Of a DNA stretch of 64,000 nt, positions 44,901-55,497 are shown piece after piece (within the stretch, counting starts at the first letter, position 1; each line of letters begins with the position of its first letter). The translations under genes and the position numbers were made by a program. Below the pieces are notes generated by a model that worked only from the letters and a program-made list of their open reading frames with translations, did not search any database and had not been told where the DNA came from. The stretch covers positions 1-64,000 of the forward strand of contig MBPM02000063.1 in the NCBI GenBank assembly GCA_001695595.3, given 5' to 3'. This stretch comes from Plasmopara viticola. Its lineage: Eukaryota; Oomycota; Peronosporomycetes; Peronosporales; Peronosporaceae.

Positions 44901-46067
44901 CGCATGTGGAACAAAACCATTGACGACTTCATGTTGGGCCTGGACTTCAAGAAGTGTAAATCTGATCACTGCGTGTATGTGAAGCGGGATGGCCATGACA
45001 TGATGTTCGTAGCACTTTACGTCGGCGATCTAATTTTGGCCTGCAATGCTAGCAAGATGCTCCAGGAAACCAAGCACGCACTCAGCAAACGATTCGAGAT
45101 GACGGATTTGGGGCAACTTCACTTCTTTCTTGGAATTGAGATCGAGCAAAATTTGAAGATCGGGACTCTGACGATGCGGCAAACCAAGTTCGCGTGCGAA
45201 ATTTTAACCAAGTTCAATATGGAAAAGAGCAAGCCCGTCAGAACTCCGCAAGATCCAGGACTCAAACTTACCAAGTCAATGTGCGAAGGAGGATGCAAAC
45301 ACGGTGAAACCATGACCGGTGTGCCATATCGAAATGCTATTGGTTGCCTGATGTATCTTATGGTCGGTACGCGTCCGGATCTCGCTGCGGCAGTGGGGGT
45401 ACTCAGCCAATTTGCAGCAGACCCATGTCCGACACACTGGCAAGCGTTAAAAAGAGTCTTCAGGTATATCCAAGGTACAAGGACGCACGGTATTGAATTT
45501 CAAGCAGCGAATCATGATCAATTGCAAGGATTTTCGGATGCGGACTGGGCCGGAGATACAATGTCGCGAAGGAGTACAAGCGGCTACGCCTTTATGATGA
45601 GCGGTGGATGTGTCAGCTGGAAGAGCAAGAAACAGCGTACGGTGGCACTGTCGTCTACGGAAGCTGAATACATGGCATTGTCAGAGGCTACGCAAGAGGC
45701 AATATGGCTCAAGGCGTTTATGTGTGAGCTGGGAGAGATGTCCCCGGATACAGCGGTCAAGATTTATGAAGATAATCAAGGCTCGATTGCACTAGCGAAG
45801 AACCCGGAAGCTCATACACGAACCAAGCACATCGACATTCGATACCATTTTGTACGTGAAAAGGTTGAAGATGGTCAAGTGATTCTCGAGTACATCTCTA
45901 CTCTCGACATGCTTGCCGACATAATGACCAAGCCGATTCCTGCGATGCAGTTTTGTGTACTCCGAAGCAAGCTTGGTATACAGAAGGCGAAGGCTGACGA
46001 GTCGAGTGGGAGTGTTGTCGAAGATGCTGTAAAAGTAACGCCTCGACCAGCGACTTCATACCGGTAA
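41925..46067 (+). CDS. Element A2: full-length copia Gag-Pol polyprotein (RT active site YVGD)
   Basis: A 1380-residue uninterrupted polyprotein, a usual length for copia. Domains: gag (about 25-200, INKFDGTNFHTWKFKM), CCHC zinc knuckle CHYCGEHGHWIAKC (249-262), protease DSGATQHM (Asp311), preintegrase HLRLGHIGH..CDGCALGK (about 446-500), integrase with Asp515, Asp578 and Glu614 (exact D,D-35-E spacing), RT (about 860-1110) and RNase H from Asp1205 (SDADWAGD, STEAEYMALSEA, EDNQGSIALA). The RT catalytic motif is YVGD: codon 45024-45026 is GGC where A1 and A7 have GAC, so polymerase activity should be lost. The first ATG is inside the primer-binding site; ATG 41991 (residue 23) has a perfect GCCGCCACCATGG context and may be the main start. 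The last 18 codons lie in the 3' LTR. It could still supply Gag, protease and integrase. Confidence 0.93.
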   Translation: MSPSPADSAFFAPASDTAFAATMDATPSRINKFDGTNFHTWKFKMRMVLEERDLWEVASGEIKLEQLSNPMDQSTFKRKARKALAIICLAMEDSQLPLVRSAKDAYDAWSRLEGHFEKRSLANKLFLRRRFFTTMMEDGDGVLEHINKLKTLAEQLDAVGAPVSEDDLVITLLGSLCDSYQFLITALESRSDTLTWELVTSRLLHEEMKRKEQGGGVDGAAHGQGQAFVTSDNGRRKGRQATAKASSACHYCGEHGHWIAKCPVRIRENADRQRPAQRANIAQSEVDSGDFLFSVGGNSSTTKSSCVWLVDSGATQHMTFSREFMRNYKEIPPVDVHLADDGVVQAIGTGDIIMSLKTAHGNKKGMLRGVWHIPKLSRNLFSVGRFTKDVGPVTFEADGCFAQAKGMQWKFGAREGKGLFKLCMTPVSTNEANVTSSSGCHGDTTSYLWHLRLGHIGHSGLETIVKKNYGVGIDLASVKQWELCDGCALGKQTRVSFMPKSPYHAKKLLEVIHSDVCGPMQSTTFSGKRYFVTFTDEYSHFTTVFLLRNKSEVATKFAEFVAFAETQTGKVVKVLRCDNGGEYTSGDMAKFCKRRGIEQKFTPPYTPQLNGVAERMNRTLVECARCMIEHAGLPKTYWGEAVMTSAFLRNRCPTRGIAMDKSPYQVWTKRRPVLTNLKVFGCHAFVSIPKEKRSKFDARSVRCRFLGYSEHEKAYRFEEIESGRVLVSRDAKFMEDTFDSGRSNRRYNEVVVQDDDEATDQESSQHDQMEYEAEESAQEEEVEPGSKRHQRTQSLEKATEVPRSKRQSRYQSLEEMSATAQDFEAAYVVDSVGELPTTFKSAMESDDAAKWKKACDSEMDSLQKNKTWTLVPLPKGRKAIGNRWVFRVKENQAGEVERFKARLVAKGFSQKFGIDYEETFAPVAKFTSIRILLSLAAKYGLALHQMDVKTAFLNGQLDEDIYMTQPDGFTDKANPDYVCKLQRSLYGLKQSPRMWNKTIDDFMLGLDFKKCKSDHCVYVKRDGHDMMFVALYVGDLILACNASKMLQETKHALSKRFEMTDLGQLHFFLGIEIEQNLKIGTLTMRQTKFACEILTKFNMEKSKPVRTPQDPGLKLTKSMCEGGCKHGETMTGVPYRNAIGCLMYLMVGTRPDLAAAVGVLSQFAADPCPTHWQALKRVFRYIQGTRTHGIEFQAANHDQLQGFSDADWAGDTMSRRSTSGYAFMMSGGCVSWKSKKQRTVALSSTEAEYMALSEATQEAIWLKAFMCELGEMSPDTAVKIYEDNQGSIALAKNPEAHTRTKHIDIRYHFVREKVEDGQVILEYISTLDMLADIMTKPIPAMQFCVLRSKLGIQKAKADESSGSVVEDAVKVTPRPATSYR
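46004..46012 (+). promoter_or_regulatory. Polypurine tract of A2, inside the pol frame
   Basis: GAGTGGGAG directly precedes the 3' LTR (46013). It is coding (SSGS) and the frame continues 55 nt into the LTR before the stop. Confidence 0.6.
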
Positions 46068-46292
46068 GTACCGGTATCTGCAATCAGTTGATGACTGACT
46101 TAAAGAGCGGGTTCAAGATGGGCAAAAGATCGGTTTCGGGATGGGAAGATGATTGCGCCCGGATGGTGAGTCATTCTGATTGGCTTAGATAAATCATTGG
46201 CTTAGAGGTAGCATGTAGTTGTGAACTAAGGACCATTAAATATATTTACTTTGCATTTTGCCATCTTCAGCTCAAGTGACCTTTATTCAATA
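46013..46292 (+). repeat. LTR 2 of the array (A2/A3)
   Basis: 280 bp. Differs from LTR 1 at one noticed position (GCATTTTG versus GCGTTTTG). It serves as 3' LTR of A2 and 5' LTR of A3. Confidence 0.9.
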
Positions 46293-46296
46293 GGTT

Positions 46297-49295
46297 ATGA
46301 GCCCAAGCCCCGCAGACTCTGCCTTCTTCGCCCCCGCCTCTGACACCGCCTTCGCCGCCACCATGGACGCCACACCGAGCCGAATCAACAAGTTCGACGG
46401 AACGAACTTCCATACGTGGAAGTTCAAGATGCGAATGGTGTTGGAGGAGCGCGACCTCTGGGAAGTTGCGAGCGGGGAGATAAAGCTTGAGCAGCTGAGT
46501 AACCCGATGGACCAGTCGACCTTTAAGCGTAAGGCTCGAAAGGCGCTGGCGATAATCTGTCTTGCGATGGAGGACTCGCAGCTGCCTCTGGTTCGCTCGG
46601 CCAAGGATGCGTATGATGCATGGTCAAGATTGGAAGGACACTTCGAGAAGAGGAGCCTGGCAAACAAGCTCTTCCTTCGTCGCAGGTTCTTCACGACGAT
46701 GATGGAGGATGGCGACGGTGTGCTAGAGCACATCAACAAGCTCAAGACGTTGGCCGAGCAGCTTGACGCGGTGGGCGCCCCGGTGAGTGAGGACGACCTG
46801 GTAATCACGCTTCTTGGAAGTCTGTGTGATTCGTACCAGTTCCTCATCACGGCGCTGGAGTCGCGCTCGGACACGCTGACATGGGAGCTTGTGACGTCGC
46901 GTCTGTTACACGAAGAGATGAAACGCAAGGAACAAGGTGGCGGCGTCGATGGAGCCGCGCACGGGCAAGGACAAGCGTTTGTGACGTCGGACAACGGACG
47001 GCGCAAGGGACGACAAGCGACTGCTAAGGCCAGCAGTGCGTGCCATTACTGTGGAGAACACGGGCATTGGATCGCCAAGTGCCCCGTGAGAATTCGTGAA
47101 AACGCAGATCGACAACGGCCAGCACAGCGTGCAAATATCGCGCAGAGCGAAGTCGACTCTGGTGATTTTCTCTTCTCGGTTGGTGGAAACTCAAGCACCA
47201 CCAAGTCGAGTTGCGTATGGCTGGTTGACTCGGGTGCAACGCAGCACATGACTTTTTCAAGAGAGTTCATGAGAAATTACAAGGAAATTCCTCCGGTGGA
47301 TGTACATCTCGCAGACGACGGTGTTGTTCAAGCGATCGGGACTGGCGACATTATAATGTCTCTGAAGACGGCCCACGGAAACAAGAAGGGCATGCTTCGT
47401 GGAGTATGGCATATTCCAAAGCTATCGCGCAATCTTTTCTCTGTTGGACGATTTACAAAAGATGTTGGACCAGTCACGTTCGAAGCCGATGGCTGTTTTG
47501 CGCAGGCAAAGGGAATGCAGTGGAAGCTTGGAGCCCGCGAGGGCAAAGGGCTGTTTAAACTGTGTATGACGCCAGTCAGCACCAACGAAGCCAATGTGAC
47601 AAGCTCGTCGGGATGTCATGGGGACACCACTTCGTACCTCTGGCACCTTCGACTTGGGCACATTGGACATAGTGGTCTGGAAACTATCGTCAAGAAAAAC
47701 TATGGTGTTGGCATTGACCTCGCTTCCGTGAAACAGTGGGAGCTGTGTGATGGTTGTGCACTTGGCAAACAAACGCGAGTGAGTTTTATGCCAAAGTCGC
47801 CTTATCATGCAAAGAAACTGTTGGAAGTAATTCACAGTGATGTGTGTGGACCTATGCAGTCGACGACTTTTAGCGGCAAGCGGTATTTTGTCACTTTCAC
47901 CGACGAGTACTCGCACTTTACAACGGTATTTTTGCTGCGAAACAAGTCTGAAGTTGCCACCAAATTTGCCGAGTTTGTTGCGTTTGCCGAAACTCAGACT
48001 GGCAAAGTTGTCAAAGTACTTCGCTGCGATAATGGAGGTGAGTACACATCGGGTGACATGGCCAAGTTCTGCAAGCGACGTGGTATCGAGCAGAAGTTTA
48101 CGCCTCCTTATACACCACAGCTTAATGGAGTGGCTGAACGCATGAACCGGACTTTGGTGGAATGTGCAAGATGCATGATCGAGCACGCTGGACTTCCAAA
48201 GACTTATTGGGGAGAGGCTGTTATGACCTCCGCTTTCCTTCGCAATCGTTGCCCGACGCGAGGTATTGCTATGGATAAATCGCCATACCAAGTTTGGACT
48301 AAAAGAAGACCTGTGCTGACGAATTTGAAGGTTTTCGGATGCCATGCTTTTGTCTCGATTCCGAAGGAAAAGCGCAGCAAGTTTGACGCTCGGTCAGTAC
48401 GCTGTCGATTTCTTGGCTACTCGGAACATGAGAAAGCGTATCGATTTGAAGAAATAGAAAGTGGTCGTGTGCTGGTGAGTCGTGACGCAAAGTTTATGGA
48501 AGATACTTTTGACAGTGGGAGGAGCAACCGTCGCTACAATGAAGTTGTTTTTCAGGATGATGATGAAGCGACCGATCAGGAATCCTCACAGCATGACCAG
48601 ATGGAATACGAAGCCGAGGAATCTGCGCAGGAAGAAGAGGTTGAGCCTGGCAGTAAGCGTCACCAACGGACCCAATCGCTCGAAAAAGCAACTGAAGTGC
48701 CAAGGTCTAAACGACAAAGTCGATATCAATCACTTGAAGAAATGTCAGCCACAGCGCAAGACTTTGAGGCTGCGTACGTTGTGGATTCAGTGGGAGAGTT
48801 GCCGACCACCTTTAAGTCGGCGATGGAATCCGACGACGCAGCTAAATGGAAGAAGGCATGCGATTCGGAAATGGACTCGCTACAAAAGAACAAGACATGG
48901 ACGCTCGTACCACTACCAAAAGGACGCAAGGCAATCGGCAATCGATGGGTGTTTCGTGTCAAGGAGAATCAAGCCGGCGAAGTCGAGCGATTCAAAGCGC
49001 GTTTGGTGGCCAAAGGGTTCTCTCAAAAATTCGGCATTGATTATGAAGAAACGTTTGCACCTGTGGCCAAGTTTACGTCGATTCGGATTTTACTCAGTCT
49101 GGCTGCCAAGTACGGACTCGCACTTCATCAGATGGATGTCAAAACAGCGTTTCTCAACGGCCAGCTTGACGAAGATATCTACATGACGCAGCCTGACGGC
49201 TTTACAGACAAGGCCACCCAGACTACGTGTGCAAGTTACAGCGGTCACTGTACGGGCTGAAGCAATCGCCTCGCATGTGGAACAAAACCATTGAC
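46297..49295 (+). pseudogene. Array unit A3: Gag-Pol truncated in RT
   Basis: A 987-codon frame (46297-49260) identical in layout to A2 through gag, protease, integrase and the RT fingers. One missing A near 49215 (AAGGCCACCC) shifts the frame to a stop at 49260. The sequence then ends at ACCATTGAC, joined exactly to the next LTR, so the YVDD region, RNase H and polypurine tract are absent. Gag, protease and integrase could still be made. Confidence 0.85.
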
Positions 49296-49575
49296 TGTTG
49301 TCGAAGATGCTGTAGAAGTAACGCCTCGACCAGCGACTTCATACCGGTAAGTACCGGTATCTGCAATCAGTTGATGACTGACTTAAAGAGCGGGTTCAAG
49401 ATGGGCAAAAGATCGGTTTCGGGATGGGAAGATGATTGCGCCCGGATGGTGAGTCATTCTGATTGGCTTAGATAAATCATTGGCTTAGAGGTAGCATGTA
49501 GTTGTGAACTAAGGACCATTAAATATATTTACTTTGCATTTTGCCATCTTCAGCTCAAGTGACCTTTATTCAATA
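49296..49575 (+). repeat. LTR 3 of the array (A3/A4)
   Basis: 280 bp. It has a private change near its start (GCTGTAGAAG instead of GCTGTAAAAG) and abuts CCATTGAC. Confidence 0.9.
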
Positions 49576-49579
49576 GGTT

Positions 49580-52361
49580 ATGAGCCCAAGCCCCGCAGAC
49601 TCTGCCTTCTTCGCCCCCGCCTCTGACACCGCCTTCGCCGCCACCATGGACGCCACACCGAGCCGAATCAACAAGTTCGACGGAACGAACTTCCATACGT
49701 GGAAGTTCAAGATGCGAATGGTGTTGGAGGAGCGCGACCTCTGGGAAGTTGCGAGCGGGGAGATAAAGCTTGAGCAGCTGAGTAACCCGATGGACCAGTC
49801 GACCTTTAAGCGTAAGGCTCGAAAGGCGCTGGCGATAATCTGTCTTGCGATGGAGGACTCGCAGCTGCCTCTGGTTCGCTCGGCCAAGGATGCGTATGAT
49901 GCATGGTCAAGATTGGAAGGACACTTCGAGAAGAGGAGCCTGGCAAACAAGCTCTTCCCTCGTCGCAGGTTCTTCACGACGATGATGGAGGATGGCGACG
50001 GTGTGCTAGAGCACATCAACAAGCTCAAGACGTTGGCCGAGCAGCTTGACGCGGTGGGCGCCCCGGTGAGTGAGGACGACCTGGTAATCACGCTTCTTGG
50101 AAGTCTGTGTGATTCGTACCAGTTCCTCATCACGGCGCTGGAGTCGCGCTCGGACACGCTGACATGGGAGCTTGTGACGTCGCGTCTGTTACACGAAGAG
50201 ATGAAACGCAAGGAACAAGGTGGCGGCGTCGATGGAGCCGCGCACGGGCAAGGACAAGCGTTTGTGACGTCGGACAACGGACGGCGCAAGGGACGACAAG
50301 CGACTGCTAAGGCCAGCAGTGCGTGCCATTACTGTGGAGAACACGGGCATTGGATCGCCAAGTGCCCCGTGAGAATTCGTGAAAACGCAGATCGACAACG
50401 GCCAGCACAGCGTGCAAATATCGCGCAGAGCGAAGTCGACTCTGGTGATTTTCTCTTCTCGGTTGGTGGAAACTCAAGCACCACCAAGTCGAGTTGCGTA
50501 TGGCTGGTTGACTCGGGTGCAACGCAGCACATGACTTTTTCAAGAGAGTTCATGAGAAATTACAAGGAAATTCCTCAGGTGGATGTACATCTCGCAGACG
50601 ACGGTGTTGTTCAAGCGATCGGGACTGGCGACATTATAATGTCTCTGAAGACGGCCCACGGAAACAAGAAGGGCATGCTTCGTGGAGTATGGCATATTCC
50701 AAAGCTATCGCGCAATCTTTTCTCTGTTGGACGATTTACAAAAGATGTTGGACCAGTCACGTTCGAAGCCGATGGCTGTTTTGCGCAGGCAAAGGGAATG
50801 CAGTGGAAGCTTGGAGCCCGCGAGGGCAAAGGGCTGTTTAAACTGTGTATGACGCCAGTTAGCACCAACGAAGCCAATGTGACAAGCTCGTCGGGATGTC
50901 ATGGGGACACCACTTCGTACCTCTGGCACCTTCGACTTGGGCACATTGGACATAGTGGTCTGGAAACTATCGTCAAGAAAAACTATGGTGTTGGCATTGA
51001 CCTTGCTTCCGTGAAACAGTGGGAGCTGTGTAATGGTTGTGCACTTGGCAAACAAACGCGAGTGAGTTTTATGCCAAAGTCGCCTTATCATGCAAAGAAA
51101 CTGTTGGAAGTAATTCACAGTGATGTGTGTGGACCTATGCAGTCGACGACTTTTAGCGGCAAGCGGTATTTTGTCACTTTCACCGACGAGTACTCGCACT
51201 TTACAACGGTATTTTTGCTGCGAAACAAGTCTGAAGTTGCCACCAAATTTGCCGAGTTTGTTGCGTTTGCCGAAACTCAGACTGGCAAAGTTGTCAAAGT
51301 ACTTCGCTGCGATAATGGAGGTGAGTACACATCGGGTGACATGGCCAAGTTCTGCAAGCGACGTGGTATCGAGCAGAAGTTTACGCCTCCTTATACACCA
51401 CAGCTTAATGGAGTGGCTGAACGCATGAACCGGACTTTGGTGGAATGTGCAAGATGCATGATCGAGCACGCTGGACTTCCAAAGACTTATTGGGGAGAGG
51501 CTGTTATGACCTCCGCTTTCCTTCGCAATCGTTGCCCGACGCGAGGTATTGCTATGGATAAATCGCCATACCAAGTTTGGACTAAAAGAAGACCTGTGCT
51601 GACGAATTTGAAGGTTTTCGGATGCCATGCTTTTGTCTCGATTCCGAAGGAAAAGCGCAGCAAGTTTGACGCTCGGTCAGTACGCTGTCGATTTCTTGGC
51701 TACTCGGAACATGAGAAAGCGTATCGATTTGAAGAAATAGAAAGTGGTCGTGTGCTGGTGAGTCGTGACGCAAAGTTTATGGAAGATACTTTTGACAGTG
51801 GGAGGAGCAACCGTCGCTACAATGAAGTTGTTGTTCAGGATGATGATGAAGCGACCGATCAGGAATCCTCACAGCATGACCAGATGGAATACGAAGTCGA
51901 GGAATCTGCGCAGGAAGAAGAGGTTGAGCCTGGCAGTAAGCGTCACCAACGGACCCAATCGCTCGAAAAAGCAACTGAAGTGCCAAGGTCTAAACGACAA
52001 AGTCGATATCAATCACTTGAAGAAATGTCAGCCACAGCGCAAGACTTTGAGGCTGCGTACGTTGTGGATTCAGTGGGAGAGTTGCCGACCACCTTTAAGT
52101 CGGCGATGGAATCCGACGACGCAGCTAAATGGAAGAAGGCATGCGATTCGGATTTTACTCAGTCTGGCTGCCAAGTACGGACTCGCACTTCATCAGATGG
52201 ATGTCAAAACAGCGTTTCTCAACGGCCAGCTTGACGAAGATATCTACATGACGCAGCCTGACGGCTTTACAGACAAGGCCACCCCAGACTACGTGTGCAA
52301 GTTACAGCGGTCACTGTACGGGCTGAAGCAATCGCCTCGCATGTGGAACAAAACCATTGAC
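49580..52361 (+). pseudogene. Array unit A4: truncated Gag-Pol with 218-bp deletion
   Basis: Open for 884 codons through gag, protease and integrase. A 218-bp deletion between two CGATTCGGA repeats (junction about 52144-52152) removes the start of RT and shifts the frame. A short RT remnant ends at CCATTGAC/LTR. Markers: LFPRRRFF in gag (shared with A6), PQVDVH and CNGCALG (shared with A5, A7), YEVEESAQ (shared with A6). Confidence 0.85.
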
Positions 52362-52641
52362 TGTTGTCGAAGATGCTGTAAAAGTAACGCCTCGACCAGC
52401 GACTTCATACCGGTAAGTACCGGTATCTGCAATCAGTTGATGACTGACTTAAAGAGCGGGTTCAAGATGGGCAAAAGATCGGTTTCGGGATGGGAAGATG
52501 ATTGCGCCCGGATGGTGAGTCATTCTGATTGGCTTAGATAAATCATTGGCTTAGAGGTAGCATGTAGTTGTGAACTAAGGACCATTAAATATATTTACTT
52601 TGCATTTTGCCATCTTCAGCTCAAGTGACCTTTATTCAATA
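52362..52641 (+). repeat. LTR 4 of the array (A4/A5)
   Basis: 280 bp, array type, abutting CCATTGAC on the left and the primer site on the right. Confidence 0.9.
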
Positions 52642-52645
52642 GGTT

Positions 52646-55213
52646 ATGAGCCCAAGCCCCGCAGACTCTGCCTTCTTCGCCCCCGCCTCTGACACCGCCT
52701 TCGCCGCCACCATGGACGCCACACCGAGCCGAATCAACAAGTTCGACGGAACGAACTTCCATACGTGGAAGTTCAAGATGCGAATGGTGTTGGAGGAGCG
52801 CGACCTCTGGGAAGTTGCGAGCGGGGAGATAAAGCTTGAGCAGCTGAGTAACCCGATGGACCAGTCGACCTTTAAGCGTAAGGCTCGAAAGGCGCTGGCG
52901 ATAATCTGTCTTGCGATGGAGGACTCGCAGCTGCCTCTGGTTCGCTCGGCCAAGGATGCGTATGATGCATGGTCAAGATTGGAAGGACACTTCGAGAAGA
53001 GGAGCCTGGCAAACAAGCTCTTCCTTCGTCGAAGGTTCTTCACGACGATGATGGAGGATGGCGACGGTGTGCTAGAGCACATCAACAAGCTCAAGACGTT
53101 GGCCGAGCAGCTTGACGCGGTGGGCGCCCCGGTGAGTGAGAACGACCTGGTAATCACGCTTCTTGGAAGTCTGTGTGATTCGTACCAGTTCCTCATCACG
53201 GCGCTGGAGTCGCGCTCGGACACGCTGACATGGGAGCTTGTGACGTCGCGTCTGTTACACGAAGAGATGAAACGCAAGGAACAAGGTGGCGGCGTCGATG
53301 GAGCCGCGCACGGGCAAGGACAAGCGTTTGTGACGTCGGACAACGGACGGCGCAAGGGACGACAAGCGACTGCTAAGGCCAGCAGTGCGTGCCATTACTG
53401 TGGAGAACACGGCATTGGATCGCCAAGTGCCCCGTGAGAATTCGTGAAAACGCAGATCGACAACGGCCAGCACAGCGTGCAAATATCGCGCAGAGCGAAG
53501 TCGACTCTGGTGATTTTCTCTTCTCGGTTGGTGGAAACTCAAGCACCACCATGTCGAGTTGCGTATGGCTGGTTGACTCGGGTGCAACGCAGCACATGAC
53601 TTTTTCAAGAGAGTTCATGAGAAATTACAAGGAAATTCCTCAGGTGGATGTACATCTCGCAGACGACGGTGTTGTTCAAGCGATCGGGACTGGCGACATT
53701 ATAATGTCTCTGAAGACGGCCCACGGAAACAAGAAGGGCATGCTTCGTGGAGTATGGCATATTCCAAAGCTATCGCGCAATCTTTTCTCTGTTGGACGAT
53801 TTACAAAAGATGTTGGACCAGTCACGTTCGAAGCCGATGGCTGTTTTGCGCAGGCAAAGGGAATGCAGTGGAAGCTTGGAGCCCGCGAGGGCAAAGGGCT
53901 GTTTAAACTGTGTATGACGCCAGTCAGCACCAACGAAGCCAATGTGACAAGCTCGTCGGGATGTCATGGGGACACCACTTCGTACCTCTGGCACCTTCGA
54001 CTTGGGCACATTGGACATAGTGGTCTGGAAACTATCGTCAAGAAAAACTATGGTGTTGGCATTGACCTTGCTTCCGTGAAACAGTGGGAGCTGTGTAATG
54101 GTTGTGCACTTGGCAAACAAACGCGAGTGAGTTTTATGCCAAAGTCGCCTTATCATGCAAAGAAACTGTTGGAAGTAATTCACAGTGATGTGTGTGGACC
54201 TATGCAGTCGACGACTTTTAGCGGCAAGCGGTATTTTGTCACTTTCACCGACGAGTACTCGCACTTTACAACGGTATTTTTGCTGCGAAACAAGTCTGAA
54301 GTTGCCACCAAATTTGCCGAGTTTGTTGCGTTTGCCGAAACTCAGACTGGCAAAGTTGTCAAAGTACTTCGCTGCGATAATGGAGGTGAGTACACATCGG
54401 GTGACATGGCCAAGTTCTGCAAGCGACGTGGTATTTGTAAGAAGACCTGTGCTGACGAATTTGAAGGTTTTCGGATGCCATGCTTTTGTCTCGATTCCGA
54501 AGGAAAAGCGCAGCAAGTTTGACGCTCGGTCAGTACGCTGTCGATTTCTTGGCTACTCGGAACATGAGAAAGCGTATCGTTTTGAAGAAATAGAAAGTGG
54601 TCGTGTGCTGGTGAGTCGTGACGCAAAGTTTATGGAAGATACTTTTGACAGTGGGAGGAGCAACCGTCGCTACAATGAAGTTGTTGTTCAGGATGATGAT
54701 GAAGCGACCGATCAGGAATCCTCACAGCATGACCAGATGGAATACGAAGCCGAGGAATCTGCGCAGGAAGAAGAGGTTGAGCCTGGCAGTAAGCGTCACC
54801 AACGGACCCAATCGCTCGAAAAAGCAACTGAAGTGCCAAGGTCTAAACGACGAAGTCGATATCAATCACTTGAAGAAATGTCAGCCACAGCGCAAGACTT
54901 TGAGGCTGCGTACGTTGTGGATTCAGTGGAGAGTTGCCGACCACCTTTAAGTCGGCGATGGAATCCGACGACGCAGCTAAATGGAAGAAGGCATGCGATT
55001 CGGATTTTACTCAGTCTGGCTGCCAAGTACGGACTCGCACTTCATCAGATGGATGTCAAAACAGCGTTTCTCAACGGCCAGCTTGACGAAGATATCTACA
55101 TGACGCAGCCTGACGGCTTTACAGACAAGGCCACCCCAGACTACGTGTGCAAGTTACAGCGGTCACTGTACGGGCTGAAGCAATCGCCTCGCATGTGGAA
55201 CAAAACCATTGAC
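52646..55213 (+). pseudogene. Array unit A5: truncated Gag-Pol with three deletions
   Basis: Gag ends at 53437 because one G is missing in the zinc knuckle (CACGGCATTGG, about 53411). Protease and preintegrase are open in the 53389 frame. An integrase deletion of about 215 bp (junction near 54432-54440, RRGICKKTCADEF) removes the catalytic glutamate. A 1-bp loss near 54928 and the 218-bp CGATTCGGA deletion follow, then the CCATTGAC/LTR end. Markers shared with A7 and A8: TMSSCVWL in the protease region and CGAAGG in gag. Confidence 0.85.
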
Positions 55214-55493
55214 TGTTGTCGAAGATGCTGTAAAAGTAACGCCTCGACCAGCGACTTCATACCGGTAAGTACCGGTATCTGCAATCAGTTGATGACTGAC
55301 TTAAAGAGCGGGTTCAAGATGGGCAAAAGATCGGTTTCGGGATGGGAAGATGATTGCGCCCGGATGGTGAGTCATTCTGATTGGCTTAGATAAATCATTG
55401 GCTTAGAGGTAGCATGTAGTTGTGAACTAAGGACCATTAAATATATTTACTTTGCATTTTGCCATCTTCAGCTCAAGTGACCTTTATTCAATA
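55214..55493 (+). repeat. LTR 5 of the array (A5/A6)
   Basis: 280 bp, array type, same junction as LTRs 3 and 4. Confidence 0.9.
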
Positions 55494-55497
55494 GGTT

